From NCBI GenBank assembly GCA_029071325.1, contig JAIEAP010000044.1, forward strand, positions 19,045 through 83,044: a stretch of DNA of 64,000 bases, read 5' to 3'. Below are positions 43,635-53,644 of this stretch, one piece after another (the stretch's first letter is position 1; each line of letters begins with the position of its first letter). Origin of the DNA: Lachnospiraceae bacterium (GTDB lineage: Bacteria > Bacillota > Clostridia > Lachnospirales > Lachnospiraceae). The translations under genes and the position numbers were made by a program. The notes below the pieces were generated by a model, which searched no databases, was not told the origin of the DNA, and worked only from the letters and a program-made list of their open reading frames with translations.

Positions 43635-44645
43635 TCAATCACCGTGTGTGGTTTGGCCCTGATTTGTGATATAGGCATCCATTCGTGTCTGGACATTTTT
43701 CTGTAGATTGCGATAAAAGAACTGATAGTCATACAGATGATAAATACCATCTTCAAATATATCAAGTCCGGCAGGATATTCCTCAGGCGTTACATCTGTT
43801 ACCTTTAATGTGCCTCGGACCTCATCAATGTATGCTCCCGTAAGATTGTTGATTTCTTTTATAATATTGCCGTCATAATCGGTAAAGCAGGCACCGAGAT
43901 TAAGGCTTTTGTCTGCAATCGCCCCGTCTGTCTTCCAGTTAAGAGGATTGATTGCAAGGGTTTTGGTTCCATTCGGAACAGGAAGCGAATTATCAATAAA
44001 TTCTGCCTCACTGTTGAAGGATATGATCACTCCAGTATCGCTTTCGCCTTCGGCAAATTTCAACTGAGGATACTCATGGATTTCTTCTTCTGTAATACTC
44101 CAACCGATTGCGTAGCAGGCTATTAGCTGATTTTGTATGTTCTCATCTGTGAAGCATTCCTTCATAAGCCTGATACACATATCTGCGCCCTGTGAAAATC
44201 CTACAAGAATAATCGGTCTGCCGTCGTTACATGTTTCATAATAATACTCAAAAGCATTCTTAACATCATCAAAAGCAAGTTCAAGATACTGCTCACGGTC
44301 CCTGGTTTCCATGGTGTAAACATTCAACCCGACCTGCCGGTAATACGGTGCAAAGAAACGGCTGTCATGGTCATAGATTCCTTTTTCCATATTAGTTGCA
44401 CCGAGGAAGTCTGCTTTGGCGTCCTCATCGGTAAGCTCCATATTGTATGAGTCATCTGAGCCAAAATATACAGTCGGACACACAAAGAAAACATCAGCTA
44501 TCGTGTCTGTGGTATCCGTTTCAAAATATGACCAGTTTGAGTGATCAGAATAGTCGGTTGCATTTGTCTGATCGAAGCAGCCTGAAAGGCTGATGGAAAC
44601 TGTCAATACAATAAAAGCAAAGGGAACTATCCATATTCTTTTCAT
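43635..44645 (-). CDS. DUF3089-type alpha/beta-hydrolase lipoprotein
   Basis: The ~336-residue protein has a lipobox (FIVLTVSISLSGC) and a hydrolase core: ADVFFVCPTVYFG, FAPYYRQVGL, AFEYYYETCNDGRPIILVGFSQGADMCIRLMKE with the nucleophile Ser in GFSQG, and AYAIGW later. This matches the uncharacterised DUF3089 family of alpha/beta hydrolases. The protein should face the outside. A start four codons earlier (44657) is possible. It follows the sensor kinase gene on the same strand, only ~20 bases away, and may be co-transcribed. Confidence 0.75.
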   Translation of the reverse strand: MKRIWIVPFAFIVLTVSISLSGCFDQTNATDYSDHSNWSYFETDTTDTIADVFFVCPTVYFGSDDSYNMELTDEDAKADFLGATNMEKGIYDHDSRFFAPYYRQVGLNVYTMETRDREQYLELAFDDVKNAFEYYYETCNDGRPIILVGFSQGADMCIRLMKECFTDENIQNQLIACYAIGWSITEEEIHEYPQLKFAEGESDTGVIISFNSEAEFIDNSLPVPNGTKTLAINPLNWKTDGAIADKSLNLGACFTDYDGNIIKEINNLTGAYIDEVRGTLKVTDVTPEEYPAGLDIFEDGIYHLYDYQFFYRNLQKNVQTRMDAYITNQGQTTHGD

Positions 44646-44677
44646 TTTTACGACCATACCTTTCTGCTTCGCTACCC

Positions 44678-45994
44678 TTATATTTTCAGCGTCACATCTA
44701 CAAAAAACTCTGAGCCGCTGTTGGAAGCCTGTGCTGAACCGCCGTATTTTTCGGCGGCGGTAGTGATGGAAATAAGCCCGGTTCCTTTCCCGCCATGCTT
44801 TGTGGAACGATAGCCGTCCTTCCCTTTCCGTACCTTGCCATCAAAGCTGTTGGTGGAAACGATGTACAGCCTGTTGCTATGTCGGATCTCCGTGGTCAGA
44901 CAGAAATAGCGATCGTCCTCTGGTATGGTAAGGCATCCGTCGATGGCGTTCTCCATCAGATTTCCGAACAGGGAGGCCATGTCAAGCTCGGTGGCAGGCA
45001 GCGGCTCCGGCAGTTCGATGTGCCAGTCCGTGTCTATGCATGCGGAAACGGCCATTTCATGATAATAGCCAAACAGCGCGTTCAGTGCGGCATTCGCGCA
45101 GTAGTTTTTTGGTGTGCTCTCCGTAAGGCTGCTCTCGAATTCGGCAAGGTGTGCCCGGATGTCTTCGATGTTGCCCTTTTCTGCAAGGGAAGAGAGCAGG
45201 CGCACGGAGTGGCGGAAGTCATGACGCAGTCGTGCGTTCTGGCGTATATGCTCTAACAGTGTCCGATACTGGTGGGACTGCATCTCAAGGAGCTGGGAAC
45301 GTTCCTTCAGCTCGGTGTATTCCAGTATGACTGCTGTACCCCGGTAGAAAAGCAGGTATATTGAAATCAGAACAGCCAGCGCACACCCCTGCATCAGTGG
45401 GAAAAGGTAGAGCATACGTCCTGTATGGAGGGTACTGTAGGATTTTGGTACAGATAGCGTGTTCATAATAAGGAATACCGCGGATAATGCAACTGTCGAG
45501 TACCATATCTTCGGAAAATCCAGACGGTCAACCATCCGAAAAAAATGTCGGCAGGCCGGCCATGCGAGGGCAGCTGCGATGAGACAGGAAAGCCCGAGCT
45601 GAAAAAAAGCCGCTTCCATGGAGAAGTCCATATAGCCCGATGTCGGGTGCAGGAAAGCGTCAAAGACATAGGCGAACTGCGCAGGGAAGGTCTGGACGGC
45701 ACAGACACCCACATAGACGGCAAGGCATTTTGGCAGACTGGCCGTCACGGTGCGGCGGTACAAGAAAAAGAACAGGATGAGAGACGGCAGGAGGATGACA
45801 TTTATATCAATCCGCAGAACGGCGCAGAGGCATGAGCATAGGAGAGAGTATGGGAACAGGACAGCCGCGCATAGTGCGGCTGTCCGAAACGGCGTGTGCC
45901 TCATCTGATTTTGCATTGTATAATAGCAGGATGCCGCCGAAGGCAGCAGAACCAAAAATTGCGGCAGCGTCGACAGCCATCTGTTCATATCCAT
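44678..45994 (-). CDS. GHKL-type sensor histidine kinase
   Basis: The 438-residue protein has six or so N-terminal membrane segments, then a dimerisation region with the probable phosphorylated His in ARLRHDFRHSVRLLSSL, and the GHKL ATPase with N box SLFGNLMENAIDGC and G box GGKGTGLISITTAAEKYGG. This AgrC/LytS-like type pairs with LytTR regulators. The start is three bases after the stop of the LytTR regulator gene on the same strand. Together with the CstA-type gene on the other strand it resembles pyruvate-sensing BtsSR/YpdAB systems. Confidence 0.88.
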   Translation of the reverse strand: MDMNRWLSTLPQFLVLLPSAASCYYTMQNQMRHTPFRTAALCAAVLFPYSLLCSCLCAVLRIDINVILLPSLILFFFLYRRTVTASLPKCLAVYVGVCAVQTFPAQFAYVFDAFLHPTSGYMDFSMEAAFFQLGLSCLIAAALAWPACRHFFRMVDRLDFPKIWYSTVALSAVFLIMNTLSVPKSYSTLHTGRMLYLFPLMQGCALAVLISIYLLFYRGTAVILEYTELKERSQLLEMQSHQYRTLLEHIRQNARLRHDFRHSVRLLSSLAEKGNIEDIRAHLAEFESSLTESTPKNYCANAALNALFGYYHEMAVSACIDTDWHIELPEPLPATELDMASLFGNLMENAIDGCLTIPEDDRYFCLTTEIRHSNRLYIVSTNSFDGKVRKGKDGYRSTKHGGKGTGLISITTAAEKYGGSAQASNSGSEFFVDVTLKI

Positions 45995-45996
45995 GT

Positions 45997-46770
45997 TCAG
46001 TCTCCCTTTCTGATGCCGTGTGACATAGGGCGTCTGGCAAAGTGCGCCTGACGCTCACGTATCTTCCCGAAATTGTAATCCCTGGCCGCCTGCTCAATTT
46101 TCAGGCGATCCCGTACACGGATCGGGAACTTGGCACCGTTCTCCAGTATGCAGCAGTTGTTTTCAAATTCAAGGATATATTCGGCATTTAAGGTGATCCC
46201 CTTGTTGACGGGAAGGAAGCGGGAATCCCCATCTGTAAGTCCCATAAATTCCGACATGGTCATGCGGCAGTGCAGCTTTTCACCGTCTGAAAGAGTAATG
46301 TCAAGATAGTGTGCGTCCGTGATGACGGAGGCAATCTCGTCAAGGAATATTTGGACAGTTTTTCTGTCACTTATCACCTCTATATATTTCTGCGGTGGGG
46401 GAAGCACTCCCAGAATGTCTGTAAGGACTTCAAATATGCGCTGTGGGGAGAAAGGCTTGGTGATATATTCAAATGCATGGCAGGAGAAAGCATCCGGCAT
46501 AAAGTCCATGCTGGAGGTCAAAAAAACGAGGATGCACCTATTGTCCAGACCCCGCATTTTCAGTGCGGCGGCAATGCCATCCATGCCATCCATGTAAATA
46601 TCCATGAAGACGGCAGAAAAACCGCCGTCTTTGAATTCCTCAAGGAAAGCCTCCCCATTTAAAAATGGAACGGTTTCCATCTGGCAGTAGTTTCGTGTGC
46701 CAAAGTCGCTGATAAGCCCTTCCATCTCGTCCAGACACTTCTGTTCATCATCCACTAAAGCTATCTTCAA
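45997..46770 (-). CDS. LytTR-family response regulator
   Basis: The 257-residue regulator has a receiver domain (MKIALVDDEQKCLDEM; phospho-Asp in VFMDIYMDGMDGI; Lys in YITKPFSP) and a LytTR DNA-binding domain (YIEVISDRKTVQIF..ADAHYLDITLSDGEKLHCRM; FLPVNKGITLNAEYI). It starts with TTG, preceded by GAGGTG eight bases upstream. LytTR proteins bind pairs of direct repeats; a matching pair lies at 46861-46894 between this gene and cstA. Confidence 0.9.
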   Translation of the reverse strand: MKIALVDDEQKCLDEMEGLISDFGTRNYCQMETVPFLNGEAFLEEFKDGGFSAVFMDIYMDGMDGIAAALKMRGLDNRCILVFLTSSMDFMPDAFSCHAFEYITKPFSPQRIFEVLTDILGVLPPPQKYIEVISDRKTVQIFLDEIASVITDAHYLDITLSDGEKLHCRMTMSEFMGLTDGDSRFLPVNKGITLNAEYILEFENNCCILENGAKFPIRVRDRLKIEQAARDYNFGKIRERQAHFARRPMSHGIRKGD

Positions 46771-46860
46771 ATCGGTTTCACCTCACAAGTATTAACATAG
46801 CACAAAAAAAGGCATATTTCAAATCTATCAGCCTCCATTTTTTTTGTCAGAAAAATACGA

Positions 46861-46929
46861 TTGACGTTTCTGCCAGAAAATTGACGTTCCTGCCAAAACT
46901 CTTTTTTTATTTGCCCACAGATGTATAAT
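46861..46929 (+). promoter_or_regulatory. LytTR binding repeats and cstA promoter
   Basis: Direct repeats TTGACGTTTCTGCC (46861-46874) and TTGACGTTCCTGCC (46881-46894) are 20 bases apart, about two helical turns. A TATAAT -10 lies at 46924-46929, with no good -35 (CTTTTT at the expected place). That arrangement fits an activator-dependent promoter for the CstA-type gene. Confidence 0.75.
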
Positions 46930-46972
46930 AGGAAAAGTTTTGTACATTTGTAAAAGGGAAGGATTTGAAGAT

Positions 46973-48652
46973 ATGAATGGATTTATTATCATTATTCTGG
47001 CGGCTGTGGTTCTGGTCTGCGCCTATATGATTTACGGCCGCTATCTTGTAAAAAAGTGGGGAATTGATCCTGAAGCAAAGACGCCGGCTTACACCGAAGC
47101 GGATGGGGTGGACTATGTGCCCGCAGACACAAATGTGGTCTTTGGGCATCAGTTTGCCTCGATTGCCGGCGCTGCCCCGATCACCGGCCCTATTCAGGCA
47201 GCGGTTTTCGGCTGGCTTCCGGCATTGCTTTGGATTTTGATCGGCGGTGTGTTCTTTGGTGCAGTACAGGATTTCGCCGCCATGTACGCATCGGTAAAAA
47301 ATAAGGGAAAATCCATTGGTTACATCATTGAAAAGTATATCGGCAGGACTGGAAAACGTCTGTTTTTGATATTTGTGTGGCTGTTTTCTATTTTAGTCAT
47401 TGCTGCTTTTGCAGATGTCGTGGCAAGCACGTTTCAGGGGTTTGATGAAGCAGGGATGGAAATAGCAGCAAATGGAGCGGTGGCGATGACATCCATACTG
47501 TTTATTGTGTTTGCGGTGGGGCTTGGCTTTTTCCTGAAAAACACAAGATTCCACGCAGGAATCAACACGATTGTGGCAATTCTGTTATTGGTGGCTGCCA
47601 TCATGATCGGAATCAATGAGCCGGTTTATTTCAGCCGTGAGTTCTGGCTTATTTTTGTATTTGTTTATATTTTAATTGCCTGTGTTACTCCGGTGTGGGC
47701 GCTGCTTCAGCCGAGGGATTACTTAAACAGCTATCTGCTGATCGCAATGATGCTTATGGCATTTATTGGAATCATTGTTTACCGTCCGGCAATGAATCTG
47801 GTGCCGTTTACTTCTTTTAAACTCGTGAATGAAGCAACGGGTACAGTCTCTTATCTGTTCCCAGTTCTGTTTGTGACGATTGCCTGCGGTGCGGTATCAG
47901 GGTTTCATGCATTGGTATCTTCCGGAACTGCTTCAAAGCAGATTAAAAATGAAAAGGCAATACTTCCGGTATCGTATGGTGCAATGCTGCTGGAGAGCTT
48001 TCTGGCTGTAATCGCACTGGTTACTGTTGGTTTTGCGGCAACAGGCGAAGGTCTTCCTGGGGGAACGCCCGCACAGATATTTGCGACATCAATTTCCGTT
48101 TTTCTGACAAAACTGGGACTGCCGCAGGGTGTTTCGTATACGTTGATCACACTGGCGGTATCTGCTTTTGCTCTAACCAGTCTGGATTCGGTTGCCCGCG
48201 TAGGAAGGCTTTCCCTGCAGGAGTTTTTTATGGAAGAAGACAGGGAAATGGGACGGGCTGCGAAGGTATTGGGAAATAAGTGGGTAGCAACCATTCTTAC
48301 ACTGGCGCTGGCATTTCTTCTTGCAAAAGTCGGATATGAAAGCATCTGGCCGCTGTTTGGTTCTGCAAACCAGCTGTTATCCGCACTGGCCCTCGTTTCC
48401 TGCGCTGTATTTTTAAAGAAAACCAAGCGTCAGGGCATGATGCTCTGGGGGCCGATGTTTCTTATGATGGCTGTCACTTTTACAGCGATTGTTTTAAAAA
48501 TCAAGGAATTGGTTACTTCCCTTTGCCAAGGGTTTGATTCCGGGAATGCGATTCAGCTTGTATTCGCCATTCTGTTGTTGATTCTGGGTGTCATGGTGGC
48601 GGTAGAAGGGTTGCAGAAACTTTTTGGAGAAAGGAAGCTAAGGAGGATTTAA
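46973..48652 (+). CDS. cstA: CstA-family carbon starvation transporter
   Basis: The 559-residue, ~16-helix membrane protein has the CstA signatures DTNVVFGHQFASIAGAAPITGPIQAAVFGWLPALLW, FGAVQDFAAMYASVKNKGKSIG, ACGAVSGFHALVSSGTASKQ and FALTSLDSVARVGRLSLQEFF. CstA/BtsT proteins import pyruvate or peptides with protons. GGAAGG precedes ATG 46973. Regulation by the divergent LytTR pair is likely from the direct repeats upstream. The next gene begins four bases after its stop and uses a ribosome site in the end of this gene. Confidence 0.92.
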   Translation: MNGFIIIILAAVVLVCAYMIYGRYLVKKWGIDPEAKTPAYTEADGVDYVPADTNVVFGHQFASIAGAAPITGPIQAAVFGWLPALLWILIGGVFFGAVQDFAAMYASVKNKGKSIGYIIEKYIGRTGKRLFLIFVWLFSILVIAAFADVVASTFQGFDEAGMEIAANGAVAMTSILFIVFAVGLGFFLKNTRFHAGINTIVAILLLVAAIMIGINEPVYFSREFWLIFVFVYILIACVTPVWALLQPRDYLNSYLLIAMMLMAFIGIIVYRPAMNLVPFTSFKLVNEATGTVSYLFPVLFVTIACGAVSGFHALVSSGTASKQIKNEKAILPVSYGAMLLESFLAVIALVTVGFAATGEGLPGGTPAQIFATSISVFLTKLGLPQGVSYTLITLAVSAFALTSLDSVARVGRLSLQEFFMEEDREMGRAAKVLGNKWVATILTLALAFLLAKVGYESIWPLFGSANQLLSALALVSCAVFLKKTKRQGMMLWGPMFLMMAVTFTAIVLKIKELVTSLCQGFDSGNAIQLVFAILLLILGVMVAVEGLQKLFGERKLRRI

Positions 48653-48655
48653 AAC

Positions 48656-51600
48656 ATGAAAATAAGATTTCTAAAAAGAGCCGCTGCAATCCTGCTTGCA
48701 GTGTGCATGATCTTTCCGACATGTGTGTCGGCAAGTGAAGCAGACAATGTTTGGGGTGTCGAAGCGCAGGCGGACATTCCGAATAAAGGAGGCGCCTTTG
48801 CTTCGGGAGCAAGCAGTATGGCAGTCAATAAGCTCTATACATTTGGACTGTCGGTAACGGGAAAGGCGCTGACAAAGCTTGCGGATACGACAGGAAATGA
48901 AGAGCTTGAATCAATTGTCTCCTTTATAGACAAATGGGTGTTTGGAAACGGACAGTCCCATGCGAATGCAGAGATCAAAGAGTTGTGTCGACAGATACTG
49001 GATGAGCTTAATGTCATTGAACAGACGCTCGCTAACTATACGTCAGAGATGGAACAGATGATGGCAGAACATGATGTTCAGGCTGCATACGATAAGGTAC
49101 AGAGCAAATGGGAAAGCGACGTTGTGGACTGTGAGAAGAACAACGGTATCGTGGATGCTGTAAAGAAGTACCAGGAGTATATGTCTCTGCTGGAGGGCTG
49201 CGATCCGGAGAGTCAGGATGCGGGGCAGCAAGAGAGGGTGGACGCTGCCAGAAGCGCTATTTTTGATGAGTTTTGGATCATCTATACAAAAGATCATCCT
49301 ACTTCATCGGGTGAGACCTATGACTTAGACAGGAAGCGGGATCTGGTTTTCGGTGATTCTACTGTCAGCGGGCATCTTTTTCAGGCAGTTACAGATATGA
49401 AAAATAATCTGGTTAAGAGTACAGATAATTACGCCGATGCGTTGGCACAGCTTGCCTATCAGGCGCTGCCATACGCCGATCAGCAGTATGAATTTATCAG
49501 AACAGGTATTGACCAGTGGATGACAGAGATTATAGTGGCTGATCTGCTGTGTCAGGAATATCTTGCCCAGCATGCCCAATATCTGGAAGAGAAAGGATTG
49601 CTCAGTGAGGGATCTGATGAATCCAGCCCACAATTAACCTTTGTCTACGGACTTTTGGACAAGAATGAGTCGCTCACAGAAGAACTTTCCACTAAGATCT
49701 GTGCAATGCTTGACAGTGAACTGAAGGTCTCCATTACGGCGGGACTCAGCCTGCGGCTTGATGAGTATCCGACAGAAGGTGACGCAGTGGAAGTGGTCAT
49801 GAAAAATACAAAATATAAGGCAAGCAAGACATGGAATGATGTGCATGAAGGTGATCCATTTACATCTTATCCAGAATATGTAGATAAATATGTAACCTTC
49901 CGCAGGGTGTTTACCCTGACGCCTTCAGGCATTCATAGCTATTATGTGAAGACGGGAACGGCGGACAGTATGGCAATCACCACGATGGACTTCAAATGTG
50001 ATGTTAAGAACGCTACTGATACACATGTGCCGAGTGTCGATTATCTCAATCTGTTTGAGGGAACATATTCGGACGGTACAGGGACATTCCGCTCGGCGAA
50101 AAATTCATCCGAAATAGCCGAGCTGTTTCATACAAATGCATACGTACTGTGCGGAAATATGCCGCAGACATATCTTGCCGACTATTGGGATTATGCGAAA
50201 GGCAAACAAGAGCTTCTTATTTTTCCGGGATATGAAAAGGGAGATTCTGGTTGGTGGAGCACGGCTTACAGCCAGCTTACGAATGTGGTGGATATTTCAA
50301 AGACGATATTATATGCTGATTGGACGGCCGGAAACAACGTATTTAGCTTATCATTGGAAGATGTACAAAGCGGAAAGAAATATCACGATGCGAAGTTTGC
50401 TATGATCATGGTGGATGCAGATGGCAAGGAGCAGCATACAATCCAGCTTGAAACCAATTACAGCGGCAGCGACATTTATTTGGTCAAAGAGGATGGAACG
50501 GAGCAGAAGGAGTCGAAGGTTACTCTGGATGCGGGCAGCACGTACACCGTATATTTTAACCCGGGAGACGGTGAGGATGTCGAGTCCCTGACGCTGCAAA
50601 GACATGATGATGCCAGTGACAAAAATAAAGTGACGGGGGAAACCGTTCTTCTTACAAAAGAGCAGATCAAAGGTCTGGAGCCGGACGAAAATGGTTATTA
50701 TAGCTTTGCATGTCCCGCATGTTATGCGGATGCCACGCTTTATCTGAAGGTGCAGGCGCATGCGTACCAGGTTACCATCCAGAATCTCCGACCGAACGAA
50801 TCTGCCCCGGACAGCAGCCCAATAGCAGTACAGACGGGGCAGGATGGAAGCGCTTCGTATGCGGCAGGTACCACGGTAAGTTATACGGTCGATAGCGCTA
50901 AGGTAGAAAGGCTGTTTTTGATTTATAACAAAACTTATGAAGAACTTAATCCCAATCAGGCATCTGCTTCCTTTACAATGCCGCAGTCAGATGTATATTT
51001 AGGTTATGTGCTAAAGGATCGGACGCATACTTTTGATGAGGACGGTTTTTGCATCAATCTGTATTGCGGATTTTATGAACCGGCGGTGTTAAATCAAGAC
51101 GGAGTTTATGAGATCACAAACGCGGGACAGATGTTCTGGTTTGCATCTCTGGTAAACGGCGACAAATCTCATGCAGATTTTGGACAGCAGAATACTTCCG
51201 CCAAGGGTGTTCTCAAGAAGGATATTGACCTGAAATCGCTGGAATGGACGCCGATACAAGGGTATAAAGGAGTCTTCGACGGAAACGGTCATACGATTTC
51301 AAACCTTAAAATAACAACCAGTCGAGATAATACCGGGTTGTTTGGATCGACAGTGGGAGCAACTGTAAAGAATCTCGAGGTGATGGGGCAGATTATCCTG
51401 GCCCCAACGGATGCGATAGCAAGGATTGCAGGAGTCATCGGTTACGCAGACGGTGGTTTGATCTCTAATGTAACCTCTTATGTGAATATTACCAATACGG
51501 CAGGAACATTAAAGCATGTCGGAGGTGTGATCGGTGAGGTAGAGAACAATCAGGCAACGATAGAAAAGTGCCTGTATTATGGTACGATGAATATTTCGAA

Positions 51601-53644
51601 TTCCGATGACTGTATCGGCGGTATTTTAGGCTATTCCAACGGCGGCGCGGTTATCAGGAACTGTGCGAACGTGGGAACCGTGACAACAACACGGGACGGT
51701 GCATTCACGGGAGGAATTCTGGGTTACTTAAATAACACGAGACCATCTGTGGAAAACTGCTATAATTACGGTACGGTAAGTAATGGAGAAAATAGCAGTT
51801 ACTGCGGAGCGATTATCGGATATGCGAGAAATTACGGTTCCGGTCACATAACAGGTAACTATTATCTGGAAGACCAGACATCCCGTGCATTTGGAAGCGA
51901 AAGCAAATCGGGATTATCGGCTGTCGCAAAACCGATCGAGGCATTTGGATCCGGCGAGGTGGCTTACCTTCTGAATAAGGGCGTTACGGACGGAACGCAG
52001 GTATGGTATCAAAATATAGACAACGGTAAGACACCGGATTCCTATCCGCTGTTTGACGGCGGAACTGTTTACCGCATAACCGACAGCCGGTATTCGAATT
52101 CCCAGGTTGCTCTGGAGTTTGATCAGGACGATAACGGGAACATGATCATCCGTACCTATGAGGATCTCGTAAAGCTTGCCGGGCTGGTGCGAAGCGATTA
52201 TGGTATTTATGGCAGCGCGGATTATATCCTCGAAAATAATATTGTTGCTCCAAGCGATTCTAAATGGACGGTGGGGATCGGTTCTGTTTCCGGAGATCAA
52301 CCTTTTAACGGAACCTTTAACGGCAACGGATACGTCATTATGGGACTTAATATAAGAGCTTCTGTATATGGAGGCTTGTTCGAGATCATCGGCGAAAACG
52401 GACGTGTAGAGAATTTGTTTATCATTAACTGTACATATGCAACGTCATGCGAAAACGCAGGCAGTATAGCTGCAATCAATAACGGTACTATCGACCACTG
52501 TACCAACGGTATCAACGCCGGTTCAGCTCTTATATTTAAAAATCCGGTCACACATGATCCGATCAAGGCTTCCGACTTCAATTCGGAGATTAAAGGCACA
52601 TTAAGCGGCGGTATTGCAGCTCAAAATGCAGGAACTATTACAGGATGCCGGAATGCGTCTATTGTGGCAGGAACAGAGTGCGGCGGTATTGCCGGAATAA
52701 ATACAGGAAAAATCTATGGCTGTGCGAATAATGGCACAATAGGCGTTGCCAATTCTTCTCAGACCCAGACAGCGGGCGGTATTGCAGGTAAAAACGGAGG
52801 AAGTATTGCAAGTTCCTACAATTCTGCAAAGGTTTACGGAGATTCAGAGGAAGCGGTGGGATCTATTGCAGGACGAAACGGCTTGGATGCGAAAATGGGT
52901 CCGGAGATTAAGAATGTTTTCTACACTACAGTCAATGGATTGCATGGAGTAGGCACAGGCTCATCGCAAACAGACCTTGACGCAAGCAATATTGCAAAAA
53001 AACAAAGCGATATGCATACAGATTCATTTGTGGATGAACTGAACCGCGTTACCGATGCTTCCGTAAGATGGTGCAGAACCAGTACGTTAAATAACGGTTA
53101 TCCGAAGATTGAAAATTCTAGTTTTGAGCAAATAGTAAGACAACTGGATCACGGGATCACTGTCAAGGGATTCATGCATTCATCCATGAATATTTCTTAC
53201 GCTTTGATGGATGAAAATCATGCTGAATATAAAGATCTCGTGGCTGCAGCTATACCGGACGGTAATAAAAAAGCATTAAGAGGATATTCGGTATCTCTTT
53301 CCGATGAAAAAGGTAATCCGATGCTTGCCGAGTTGTGGATTCAGGGAGAGATTGAAGTTTCGGTTCCGGTTGACAATGAACATGTGGTATTGTTAGGATT
53401 AGATTCTGATGGTCAGGTGGTCGAGTCCAGTCCGGTATCTTATCAAAACGGAGTGGCAACTTTCCGGCTGCTGGAGCCGATGTCATTTATCCTTGCCGAT
53501 ACGGCTGGCGCTTCCGTTACGACCGGAAATTCAGTCAAGACTGGCGATGATACCAGCACTGTTTCTGGTTACTTAATGCTTCTGAGCGGCGGATTATTAT
53601 TGGCTGCAGCTATGCAGAAAAAAAGGAAAAAGATAAATGGATAA
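48656..53644 (+). CDS. Large GLUG-repeat surface protein with sorting-type C-terminus
   Basis: The 1,662-residue protein has a signal peptide (AAAILLAVCMIFPTCVSA), a mostly helical region to about residue 370 (IKELCRQILDELNVIEQTLANYTSEMEQMM), beta-rich domains, and two blocks of GLUG-like beta-solenoid repeats (about 870-1090 and 1190-1430) such as GGVIGEV, GGILGYSNGG and GGIAGKNGG. It ends NSVKTGDDTS, a hydrophobic span (GYLMLLSGGLLLAAAM) and KKRKK, the form of a wall-sorting signal with an unusual motif in place of LPXTG. AAGGAGGATTT sets ATG 48656. Role inferred: adhesion or host/glycan contact. It is followed by three small secreted/membrane genes. Confidence 0.85.
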   Translation: MKIRFLKRAAAILLAVCMIFPTCVSASEADNVWGVEAQADIPNKGGAFASGASSMAVNKLYTFGLSVTGKALTKLADTTGNEELESIVSFIDKWVFGNGQSHANAEIKELCRQILDELNVIEQTLANYTSEMEQMMAEHDVQAAYDKVQSKWESDVVDCEKNNGIVDAVKKYQEYMSLLEGCDPESQDAGQQERVDAARSAIFDEFWIIYTKDHPTSSGETYDLDRKRDLVFGDSTVSGHLFQAVTDMKNNLVKSTDNYADALAQLAYQALPYADQQYEFIRTGIDQWMTEIIVADLLCQEYLAQHAQYLEEKGLLSEGSDESSPQLTFVYGLLDKNESLTEELSTKICAMLDSELKVSITAGLSLRLDEYPTEGDAVEVVMKNTKYKASKTWNDVHEGDPFTSYPEYVDKYVTFRRVFTLTPSGIHSYYVKTGTADSMAITTMDFKCDVKNATDTHVPSVDYLNLFEGTYSDGTGTFRSAKNSSEIAELFHTNAYVLCGNMPQTYLADYWDYAKGKQELLIFPGYEKGDSGWWSTAYSQLTNVVDISKTILYADWTAGNNVFSLSLEDVQSGKKYHDAKFAMIMVDADGKEQHTIQLETNYSGSDIYLVKEDGTEQKESKVTLDAGSTYTVYFNPGDGEDVESLTLQRHDDASDKNKVTGETVLLTKEQIKGLEPDENGYYSFACPACYADATLYLKVQAHAYQVTIQNLRPNESAPDSSPIAVQTGQDGSASYAAGTTVSYTVDSAKVERLFLIYNKTYEELNPNQASASFTMPQSDVYLGYVLKDRTHTFDEDGFCINLYCGFYEPAVLNQDGVYEITNAGQMFWFASLVNGDKSHADFGQQNTSAKGVLKKDIDLKSLEWTPIQGYKGVFDGNGHTISNLKITTSRDNTGLFGSTVGATVKNLEVMGQIILAPTDAIARIAGVIGYADGGLISNVTSYVNITNTAGTLKHVGGVIGEVENNQATIEKCLYYGTMNISNSDDCIGGILGYSNGGAVIRNCANVGTVTTTRDGAFTGGILGYLNNTRPSVENCYNYGTVSNGENSSYCGAIIGYARNYGSGHITGNYYLEDQTSRAFGSESKSGLSAVAKPIEAFGSGEVAYLLNKGVTDGTQVWYQNIDNGKTPDSYPLFDGGTVYRITDSRYSNSQVALEFDQDDNGNMIIRTYEDLVKLAGLVRSDYGIYGSADYILENNIVAPSDSKWTVGIGSVSGDQPFNGTFNGNGYVIMGLNIRASVYGGLFEIIGENGRVENLFIINCTYATSCENAGSIAAINNGTIDHCTNGINAGSALIFKNPVTHDPIKASDFNSEIKGTLSGGIAAQNAGTITGCRNASIVAGTECGGIAGINTGKIYGCANNGTIGVANSSQTQTAGGIAGKNGGSIASSYNSAKVYGDSEEAVGSIAGRNGLDAKMGPEIKNVFYTTVNGLHGVGTGSSQTDLDASNIAKKQSDMHTDSFVDELNRVTDASVRWCRTSTLNNGYPKIENSSFEQIVRQLDHGITVKGFMHSSMNISYALMDENHAEYKDLVAAAIPDGNKKALRGYSVSLSDEKGNPMLAELWIQGEIEVSVPVDNEHVVLLGLDSDGQVVESSPVSYQNGVATFRLLEPMSFILADTAGASVTTGNSVKTGDDTSTVSGYLMLLSGGLLLAAAMQKKRKKING

